64,000 bases of DNA, from positions 1-64,000 of the forward strand of contig JBOGVZ010000047.1 of NCBI GenBank assembly GCA_050692985.1, given 5' to 3'. Position 1 is the first letter of the stretch. Each line of letters starts with the position of its first letter. The notes under the pieces are model-generated. The model saw only the letters and a list, made by a program, of their open reading frames with translations, was not told the DNA's origin and ran no database searches. Positions 39,186 through 46,223 of this stretch are shown in pieces. The stretch comes from JBOGVZ01 sp050692985 (GTDB lineage Bacteria; Actinomycetota; UBA4738; CALAEC01). The translations under genes were made by a program, and so were the position numbers.

Positions 39186-40267
39186 CGGCCGCTCCCGGTT
39201 CGCTCGTGCACCAGCTCGACCAGCCGCCCCAGGTGCTCCGGCGGCGTCTGGGGCAGCACCCCGTGGCCCAGGTTGAACACGTGGCCCGGCCGTCCCCCGG
39301 CCCGCCGCAGCACGTCGAGGGCCTTGCGCTCCACGGCCTCCCACGGCCCCACGCAGGCCGCGGGGTCCAGGTTGCCCTGGATGGCGGTGTGGTGGCCGAT
39401 CCGCTCCCAGGCCGCATCCAGCGGCACCCGCCAGTCCACACCGACCACGTCGGCCCCGGCGTCGCCCATCAGGTCCAGCAGCTCGCCGGTCCCCGTGCCG
39501 AAGTGGATCAGCGGCACCCCCAGCGGCCGCAGCTCCTCGAACATCCGCCGCGAGGTGGGAAGCACGTAGGTCTCGTAGTCGTCGCGGTCCAGGGCCCCGG
39601 CCCACGAGTCGAACAGCTGGAGCGCCTGCACCCCGGCCTCGGCCTGGGCCCGCAGGTACCCGAGCATCAGGCCGGCCAGGGCGTCCATGAGGCGGCCCCA
39701 CGTGTCCGGCCGGCCGTGCATCAGGGCCTTGGTGCGGGCGTGGTCGCGGGAGGGCCGGCCCTCGATCAGGTAAGAGGCCACCGTGAACGGCGCCCCGGCG
39801 AACCCGATCAGGGGAACGTCCAGCTCCCCCCGCAGGATGCGGATCGCCTCCAGCGTGAACGGGATGTCGGTGTCGGGCTCCAGGGGGCGGATGCGGGCCA
39901 GGTCCGCGTCCGAGCGGAAGGGCTCGGCCAGCGTGGGGCCCTGGTTGCGGACGATCCGCACGTCGACCCTCACGGCGGCCACCGGGACCATGATGTCGGA
40001 GAACAGGATGGCGGCGTCCACGCCCAGGCGGCGGACCGGCTGGAGGGCCACCTCGGCGGCCAGCTCGGGGTTCCGGGTCAGCGCCAGGACGTCGCTGTCG
40101 CCCCGGGCCTCCCGGTACTCCGGGAGGTACCGGCCGGCCTGGCGCATGAACCACACCGGGGTCCGGTCCACCGGCTCCCGCCGGCACGCCCGCAGGAACC
40201 GGTCGGTGCCGGCCGGGGTCCGGCCCGGCGTGGGGACGCCATCGGCAGCGGTCTCGGGGGTGGCCAC
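39182..40267 (-). CDS. hemE: Uroporphyrinogen decarboxylase
   Basis: 361 residues. It removes the four acetate carboxylates of uroporphyrinogen III to give coproporphyrinogen III. The signature WFMRQAGRYLPEY (about 39-51) includes the substrate-binding Arg, and ILFSDIMVP, GFAGAPFTVASYLIEG, QLFDSWAG and FNLGHGVLPQTP follow in order. GTG 40267 is 8 nt after TAGACT and lacks a ribosome site. It heads the operon hemE-cpfC-hemQ-GH15, in which every junction is overlapping or under 10 nt. Confidence 0.96.
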   Translation of the reverse strand: MATPETAADGVPTPGRTPAGTDRFLRACRREPVDRTPVWFMRQAGRYLPEYREARGDSDVLALTRNPELAAEVALQPVRRLGVDAAILFSDIMVPVAAVRVDVRIVRNQGPTLAEPFRSDADLARIRPLEPDTDIPFTLEAIRILRGELDVPLIGFAGAPFTVASYLIEGRPSRDHARTKALMHGRPDTWGRLMDALAGLMLGYLRAQAEAGVQALQLFDSWAGALDRDDYETYVLPTSRRMFEELRPLGVPLIHFGTGTGELLDLMGDAGADVVGVDWRVPLDAAWERIGHHTAIQGNLDPAACVGPWEAVERKALDVLRRAGGRPGHVFNLGHGVLPQTPPEHLGRLVELVHERTGSGR

Positions 40268-40275
40268 GGGGTGCC

Positions 40276-40281
40276 AGTCTA
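40276..40281 (-). promoter_or_regulatory. Near-leaderless -10 box of the heme operon
   Basis: TAGACT on the minus strand, 8 nt before the hemE GTG. It shares the hexamer with the mazG and SRP RNA promoters. The region up to the divergent gene at 40358 holds nothing else that I recognise. Confidence 0.6.
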
Positions 40282-40357
40282 TCCAGGCCCGCCGTCCGGA
40301 GATGCCGCCGACCCGCCCCGGGGAGGAAGATGGCGGCGTGAGCGGCATCGAGGCGCC

Positions 40358-41056
40358 ATGCTGAGCGTGCGGGTCCCCGGCTTCCTCCCCGGCACCGCGG
40401 GGTTCCGCTTCCCCAACGCCTTCCCCCACACCCCGGTGCGGTCGATCGGGGTCCCCGGGCTCCTCACGGTGCCCATCGGCGACGCGGCGGACGGCCTCTG
40501 CGGGGGCATGGTGTTCGCCGCCCGCGACTACTTCGAGGCCGGGCGGCCACCCCCGCCGGAGCCCGATCCACCGGCCGGCGGCACGCCGCTGTTCGACTAC
40601 CTGGTGCGCCGGCTGTTCGACTCGTTCGAGCTTCCCCGGGGACCGGTGCGGTACCTGGAGCTCATGAACCCGGCGCTCCCCGACGGCGACGGCTTCCTGG
40701 CCCGGATCGGCCTGGTCCCCCACGGCCGGGCCTGGCGGACGATCCGGGACGAGTGGCCGGGGATCCGGGCCGAGCTCGACGCCCGGCGGCCCTGTCCCCT
40801 GGGGCTGGTGCGGATCCGGTCGCTGAACCCGTTCGACCTCAAGCACAACCACCAGGTGCTGGCCTACGGGTACGACCTGGACGGCTCCGACCTGACGTTG
40901 TGGGTGTACGACCCGAACCGCCCCGGCGACGACGCCGTGACGATCTCCCTCAGCCTGGGGGATCCGCGTCGGGCGACGGCGGTGACGACGGCGATCCCGG
41001 GACGTCCGGTGGTGGCGCTGTTCCGGGTGGGCTACCGGGCGGCGACTCCTCCGTAG
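40358..41056 (+). CDS. Papain-fold-like protein with Cys-His-Asn triad (unknown function)
   Basis: 232 residues, no family named with certainty. The order of GLCGGMVFAARDY (Cys about 48), a middle helical part, KHNHQVLAYGYDL (His about 170) and WVYDPNRPGDD (Asn about 189) reproduces the Cys/His/Asn arrangement of papain-like peptidases, including the strand after His and the DPN turn. No signal peptide. ATG 40358 has only weak upstream purines. The last 107 bp overlap the 3' end of the patatin-like gene on the other strand. Divergent from hemE. It may be a cysteine peptidase, an amidase or an inactive relative. Confidence 0.6.
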   Translation: MLSVRVPGFLPGTAGFRFPNAFPHTPVRSIGVPGLLTVPIGDAADGLCGGMVFAARDYFEAGRPPPPEPDPPAGGTPLFDYLVRRLFDSFELPRGPVRYLELMNPALPDGDGFLARIGLVPHGRAWRTIRDEWPGIRAELDARRPCPLGLVRIRSLNPFDLKHNHQVLAYGYDLDGSDLTLWVYDPNRPGDDAVTISLSLGDPRRATAVTTAIPGRPVVALFRVGYRAATPP

Positions 41057-44000
41057 GAGGAGCGGGGCCCTCCGCCGGAGCGGCCGCGCCGCCCGCGGCG
41101 GCCTCGGAGATCCGCACCCGCACGGGCCGGGACCATCCCCAGTGCCGGTCGGTGAGCAGGCGCCGGCGCCGGGCCCGGAACTCGTAGGTGCCGGGGGCCG
41201 CGCCGGGGAGGTCGGCCAGGCGGAACCGGCCGTTCCCCGCCCGGACGTCGGCCCACCACGTCCGGAAGTCGTCGCTGCCGGGCCCCCGGACCGCCACGTC
41301 GAACACCGCTCCGTCCGGCGCACCGGTCGGCGACCACGTCAGCTCGAAGATGGTGGTCGGGTCGCCGGAACCCGGATCCACCGCCAGCCACCGCTCCCGG
41401 CGCGACCGGGCCATCCGCACCGCCACGCCGGCCACCAGCCCCACCACCGCCATGATCACGGCCGCCGCCCACGGCGCCACCACGCCGATCAACAGCGTGA
41501 CCGCGGCCGCCAGGAAGGCCACCGCCGCCAGCACCGTGGCCACCACCGACAGCAGGGCCGAGGCCCGCACGCCGCCCGGCGACCGCCACCACCCGGTCCA
41601 GGCCCGGGCCGTGCCGCGCGCCCACCGGCCGATCCCCGCTGGTGAGGCGTAGCGGAGGCTCCACCCCGCCGCCAGCCCCAGCAGCAGCACCACCACCGCC
41701 ACCGCGGCCACGTGCCACTCCAGGGCCAGGGCCACGCCCAGGAACGCCCCCAGGGCCAGCACCCCGACGACGCCCGCCGCCACCCGGCTGTCACGGGGAA
41801 GCCACCGGAAGAACCCCGCCCGCATCAGGCCCAGGGCCATGGATCCCAGCACGGCCACGGCCACGGCGATCACCGGCGCGGCGTCGCGCAGCCACGCCCG
41901 CGTGCCCCCGGACGGATCGGCCGTCTCCAGGACGATCCACGGCGACAGGGCCAGCAGCACCGTCACCGCCACCAGGCCGAACACCCACCACGGCCCGGCC
42001 CGCATCGTGGCCAGGGCCAGCCCCGCCAGCACCAGGCCGATGCCCACCCAGACCAGGATCCCCGAGGTGCCCTCGGCGATGATGGCGAACGCCACGATGG
42101 CCCCCCCGGCGGCCAGCAGCGTGAGCAGCAGCGCGAAGGCGGTGCGGCTCTTCCCAACCGCGCTGCGGGCCAGGACGAACGTGGCCAGCACCAGCCCCCG
42201 CAGGCTCGACAGCGCCCCCCGCAGCGGCCCCAGCCCCGAGCTCCTGCCCTGGGCCGCGGACACCCCCACCGCGGCGGCCGTGGTGGCCGTCCCGGTGAAC
42301 AGGTCCGATCCCGCCTCGGAGCCGATCCGCTCCCTCCCCACCTCGCACTCGGAGAACAGCCGAACCGCGGTCTCCGGGTCCATGGCCTTCCCCCCCGCGG
42401 TGGCGGCGGCGTGCTGCGCCTCCAGCACCGCCCGGGCGAACGCCAGCGTGGCCGGCGCCTCCACCGCCTTGGCGTCGCGGTCGATCAGGACCGACTCGGC
42501 CACGTGGGGCAGCTCGTCGGACAGGACCTCGAGCTGGATCCGCCGGGCGATGGCCGCGGCGCACACGTCCAGCCGGGACGGGACCTCGTCGGGCTCGTCG
42601 GACTCCAGGAACGCCAGCTCCCGCTCGGCGGCGGCCCGGTCCCACCACCGGCCCAGGAACGCCTTCGTCTGCGGGTCCGTCCCCAGGGCCACCTCCTCGA
42701 CGGCCGCCAGCGCGTGCGCCACCCGCTCCTTCCCCGCCTTCCCGCTGGCCAGGCCCAGCTTGCGGATGCGGGCCGGGCTGAGGGCCACCTGGGCCAGCCG
42801 TTGGGCCCCGTCGAGCCGCCCCCACATCCAGTCGTTGGCCCGCCACGACCGCTTGTAGAAGGCGCCGAAGTGCCCGAGCTGGATCCCGGCCAGCTTGTCG
42901 TCCGCCCGGGAGCGGCCGTCGAAGCCGTTCGGGGCGTCGGCGCTGATCTGCACGAGCTGCACCGGCTGGTCCAGGACCGGCTGGCCGGCCGCCAGGGCCT
43001 GCTGGATCACCGCCAGGGCCAGCAGGCGGTGCTGGCAGCCGAGGGCCGCCTGGCCCCCGTCCGGCGTGTCGGGGACGGCCAGGCCGGTGAGCTGGGTCTT
43101 CAGGCGGGAGCTGGCGCTGGGGTCGTAGCTCCGGCACCTCCGGGCCACCGCCCACAGCGTCGGGCCGGCCCGGACCAGGAGCTCCGCGGCCGCCTGGGGG
43201 ACCTCGGGCAGCCGCCGCAGCGGGCCGCGGAACCACCCGTCCACCGCCCGCGTGGCCTCCGCCCGGACGTCGTCGCCGGCCACCGCGCCGAAGGCGGCGG
43301 CCTGGCCCTTCCAGTAGTCGATGTCGCGGAGGCGGATGTCGGCCAGCGCCTCGAGGATCGCTCCCGAGGCTCCCCGCAGCTCTCGCAGCTCGGCTCGCAG
43401 CACCGCCCACGACTCCTCGCTGGCGGGGACCGACACCGCCATCCCCTGCTGGAGCAGGTTCACCACCACCGACAGCACCGCCTGCGCGATGCGGACGTCC
43501 CACGGCCACCCGGCCAGGGCGTCGGCCGCCGGGAAGGCGCGGCGGATCCTGGCCCGCACCGCCCTGCGGATCTCCCGCCGCAGGTCCTCGCGGGTCCACC
43601 CGTGCGGGCCGACCTGGCCCCTGGCGTCGAGGCCGCGGGTGCCCACGGTGAGCTGATCGAGGATGTAGCCCACGGTGCTCTCCAGCCGCGAGTCGCGGTA
43701 GGCCAGGAAGACCTGCTCGGCCAGCCGGAGCAGGTCGGCCCGGCCCTCGGCCCCCTCCCACAGCAGCACGTCGCGGAGGCGCCGCTGCCCCCGGACCCGG
43801 CGGTTGTGCTCCCGCAGCTCGTCCAGGTCAAGCCCGATCGACTCCACCCGCGGCAGCGTCACCCCGCTGGCCAGCACCTTGGCCATCGAGGGGGGCCGGT
43901 CGGGGTTCTGCGGCTCGGCCCGGGGGGGGACGCCGGGGTCGGGGACCACGTACGCCAGCACCCGGCGGACCTGCTGCTCGGCGGGCATCGAGAAGATCGT

Positions 44001-44780
44001 CCGGAGCACCGGACTGATCGGCTTGTTCACCAGCACGCCGCCGTCCATCACGAACCGGCTCGAGGAGAAGTTGGCGATGCCCCGCATGTCCGGGCGGAAC
44101 GGCTCGTCGGTGGACCCGTCGACCGGCACGAACGAGGCCTCGAAGGCCGCGGGGAACGACGCCGTGCTCCGGGACGCCAGGGCCAGTCGCTCGGCGTCGG
44201 CCTGTGTGGCGAAGTCGTCCCGGGCCCCCTCGCGCCGGAACACGAACTGGCCCCGGTGGATCACGTCGTGGACCGTGGTGCCGAAGTCGTCGTCGAAGTC
44301 CAGCCGCTCCCCCCGGAGCATCGTGGTGGTCATGATCAGCGTCACCGGGAACTGGGCCGTGGACGTGGGCGTGGGGGTGACCATCTCCCGGAACACCTTG
44401 CGCAGGCGCTGGAGGAAGTAGTCGTCGCCCTTCAGCAGCGAGGGCGGGTCGGACTGGAACGGCGAGCGGAACAGGGCCTCCAGCGAGCCGTCGTCCAGCC
44501 ACACCTTCCGCAGGCGCTCCAGCCGCTGGTCGTGGGCCAGGGCCACGCCCAGCAGCGCGCCGTTGATCCCCCCCGCCGAGGCCCCGGCCATGACGTCCAC
44601 CCGGGCCGTGCTCTGGGTGAGGTCGAGGAGCTCGCCCCACACCGACTCGCCCCGGACCAGCCGGTTGACCTCCATCGACACCCCGCCGATCCAGATCGCC
44701 AGGCTGACCCCGCCGTTGAGGGCCAGGGCGAGCCGCAGCTCCTCCCGGTCGTCCTGGGCGACGGTTGCGATCGTGGCCAG
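40950..44780 (-). CDS. Giant patatin-like phospholipase with multi-helix membrane domain; apparent CTG start
   Basis: 1276 residues. The patatin domain has the oxyanion stretch LALNGGVSLAIWIGGVS (about 20-36), the nucleophile Ser in GASAGG (about 67) and the dyad Asp in DGGVLV (about 244). A long helical region follows (about 300-850, related to DUF3376), then about ten membrane helices (857-1127), a beta-sandwich of fibronectin III type (about 1135-1225) and a Pro/Ser tail. The codon reading begins upstream of any ATG or GTG: CTG 44780 has GGAGGG 5 nt before it, and an in-frame ATG at 44681 would delete the oxyanion loop. It probably cleaves membrane lipids. Confidence 0.85.
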   Translation of the reverse strand: MATIATVAQDDREELRLALALNGGVSLAIWIGGVSMEVNRLVRGESVWGELLDLTQSTARVDVMAGASAGGINGALLGVALAHDQRLERLRKVWLDDGSLEALFRSPFQSDPPSLLKGDDYFLQRLRKVFREMVTPTPTSTAQFPVTLIMTTTMLRGERLDFDDDFGTTVHDVIHRGQFVFRREGARDDFATQADAERLALASRSTASFPAAFEASFVPVDGSTDEPFRPDMRGIANFSSSRFVMDGGVLVNKPISPVLRTIFSMPAEQQVRRVLAYVVPDPGVPPRAEPQNPDRPPSMAKVLASGVTLPRVESIGLDLDELREHNRRVRGQRRLRDVLLWEGAEGRADLLRLAEQVFLAYRDSRLESTVGYILDQLTVGTRGLDARGQVGPHGWTREDLRREIRRAVRARIRRAFPAADALAGWPWDVRIAQAVLSVVVNLLQQGMAVSVPASEESWAVLRAELRELRGASGAILEALADIRLRDIDYWKGQAAAFGAVAGDDVRAEATRAVDGWFRGPLRRLPEVPQAAAELLVRAGPTLWAVARRCRSYDPSASSRLKTQLTGLAVPDTPDGGQAALGCQHRLLALAVIQQALAAGQPVLDQPVQLVQISADAPNGFDGRSRADDKLAGIQLGHFGAFYKRSWRANDWMWGRLDGAQRLAQVALSPARIRKLGLASGKAGKERVAHALAAVEEVALGTDPQTKAFLGRWWDRAAAERELAFLESDEPDEVPSRLDVCAAAIARRIQLEVLSDELPHVAESVLIDRDAKAVEAPATLAFARAVLEAQHAAATAGGKAMDPETAVRLFSECEVGRERIGSEAGSDLFTGTATTAAAVGVSAAQGRSSGLGPLRGALSSLRGLVLATFVLARSAVGKSRTAFALLLTLLAAGGAIVAFAIIAEGTSGILVWVGIGLVLAGLALATMRAGPWWVFGLVAVTVLLALSPWIVLETADPSGGTRAWLRDAAPVIAVAVAVLGSMALGLMRAGFFRWLPRDSRVAAGVVGVLALGAFLGVALALEWHVAAVAVVVLLLGLAAGWSLRYASPAGIGRWARGTARAWTGWWRSPGGVRASALLSVVATVLAAVAFLAAAVTLLIGVVAPWAAAVIMAVVGLVAGVAVRMARSRRERWLAVDPGSGDPTTIFELTWSPTGAPDGAVFDVAVRGPGSDDFRTWWADVRAGNGRFRLADLPGAAPGTYEFRARRRRLLTDRHWGWSRPVRVRISEAAAGGAAAPAEGPAPPTEESPPGSPPGTAPPPDVPGSPSSPPSPDADPPG

Positions 44781-44797
44781 CGGATCCCTCCCCGGCC

Positions 44798-44827
44798 GTA
44801 ATAGCAGAGGCCGGCGGAGGATGTAAA
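44798..44827 (-). promoter_or_regulatory. Promoter of the patatin-like gene
   Basis: On the minus strand TTTACA (44827-44822), an 18-nt spacer and TATTAC (44803-44798), 17 nt before the CTG start and its GGAGGG. One of the few sites here with both hexamers recognisable. It lies in the region shared with the co-directional EamA gene. Confidence 0.55.
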
Positions 44828-44888
44828 GGAGGCCGAACGTCCGACGACCCGGATCCGATGTCGACCGGACCCGCGCCGGCCCCCGGAG

Positions 44889-45851
44889 TCAGCCGTCCCC
44901 GGTGACGCGGGTCTCCTCGGCCGGCTCGCCGGACAGGGCCCCGTGCAGGGCCCCGACGTACACCCCGGCCAGGACCACCAGGCCGCCCACGGCCAGGGAG
45001 AGCGTGATGGGGTCGCCCTCCAGCCACAGGCCCATGAGGGAGGCCACCGCGGGGAACAGGACGAAGGCGTACGACGTCCGTGACGCCGACCACCGCTTCA
45101 GGATGAACAGGTACAGGACGAACAGCCCCACCGAGCCCAGCAGGATCACGTACACGAGCGCCGCCCACGTCTTCGTCAGGGTGGGCAGCGAACGGGACTC
45201 GCCGGCGATCAGCGACAGCAGGAGCAGCAGCACGCTCCCCACGCCCATGGCCACGGCGTTCATCGACACCGGATGGGCATCCCTGGGGAACCACTTGGCG
45301 ATCACGCCGGCCTGGCCGACGGCCACCGCCGCCCCCACGAAGGCCAGCAGCGAGCCCAGCGGCACGCCGCCGGGAGCGCCGTACATGACCACGATGCCGG
45401 CCACCGCGATCAGCGCACCGATCAGGGCCCGCCACCGGAACCGCTCCTGCCGCTGGACGAACGCCAGCAGGAACGTGGTCAGCGGGGCCAGGGCCAGGAA
45501 GACCGCCCCCGTACCGGCCGTCGCCTCCTGGAGCCCCACATACGCCAGCGCGTAGAACGCCCCGAACCCGAACAGGCCGTACAGGGCCGCCCCGGCCAGG
45601 GTCCGGCCCCGGGGCCACGCCGCTCGAAGGGCCAGCCCGATGAGGGCCAGGACCGCCGCGGAGATGACGAACCGGAAGCCGGCCCCCCAGAAGGGATCGA
45701 GCTCGGCGTTGCTGAACCGAACGGCCACGAAGTTGGCGCCGCCGATGACCACCAGGACCAGGAAGGCCGCCATGACCACCCCGTCGCTCCGGGGCGGCGC
45801 CTCGGCCGGCGCGGGCATCGTTCGAACGTCACTGCTGGGTGTCACGGTCAT
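44889..45851 (-). CDS. EamA/DMT-family transporter
   Basis: 320 residues with ten predicted membrane helices in two EamA repeats (about 25-160 and 170-310). LGSVGLFVLYLFILKRWSAS and VLFPAVASLMGLWLEGDPITL mark the second repeat, where the acidic residue of helix nine is typical. Start ATG 45851, behind a purine-rich stretch. Unlike the relative at 15446, its frame is intact. Probable exporter of amino acids or other metabolites; substrate unknown. Confidence 0.88.
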   Translation of the reverse strand: MTVTPSSDVRTMPAPAEAPPRSDGVVMAAFLVLVVIGGANFVAVRFSNAELDPFWGAGFRFVISAAVLALIGLALRAAWPRGRTLAGAALYGLFGFGAFYALAYVGLQEATAGTGAVFLALAPLTTFLLAFVQRQERFRWRALIGALIAVAGIVVMYGAPGGVPLGSLLAFVGAAVAVGQAGVIAKWFPRDAHPVSMNAVAMGVGSVLLLLLSLIAGESRSLPTLTKTWAALVYVILLGSVGLFVLYLFILKRWSASRTSYAFVLFPAVASLMGLWLEGDPITLSLAVGGLVVLAGVYVGALHGALSGEPAEETRVTGDG

Positions 45852-45930
45852 CGGCGCATCATCCCCCCTCAGGACACCCAACGCATCGGTAGCCTTACCT
45901 ATTTCGCGTTTTCCTAAAGGAGCGGGGGGA

Positions 45931-46114
45931 ATGACCGGGTCGTGGGCATCGACCGCTGGCGGCTGGAGAGCTGCGGCGCAAGCGCGAGGCTGGAGACCTG
46001 ACCGACCGCGAGGCCGCCGAGCTCGACGACCTCCAATCCCGCAGCGAGAAGCGGGAGCCCCTGGAGGACCGGGAGCCCCGCGATCCCCGGGCCCGCCCCC
46101 TGCCACCCGACTGA
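45931..46114 (+). pseudogene. Possible frameshifted small charged protein
   Basis: AAAGGAG lies 8 nt before ATG 45931, an excellent start site, but its own frame gives only Arg/Pro-rich sequence running into the next gene. Joining three frames by adding one G near 45939 and one near 45969 gives about 60 residues, with RWRLEELRRKREAGDLTDRE then AAELDDLQSRSEKREP, ending at TGA 46112-46114. This reads like a SHOCT-like or coiled-coil mini-protein. The rest of the 372-bp gap (45852-46223) shows no other gene. The reconstruction is inference. Confidence 0.35.
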
Positions 46115-46223
46115 CGCCGGCGCGCCCCTGTCGGCCGAACGTCCGACTTGACCGTCTCCACCCGCGGAAGGAGCATCCGGCTCGGCCCGTGCGCCCGGCT
46201 TCGAGCCGAAGGGAGGGACGGCG

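Noticed and set aside
44563..44826. Short plus-strand frame over the patatin start
   Set aside because: It is the antisense of the conserved patatin N-terminus, with no ribosome site.
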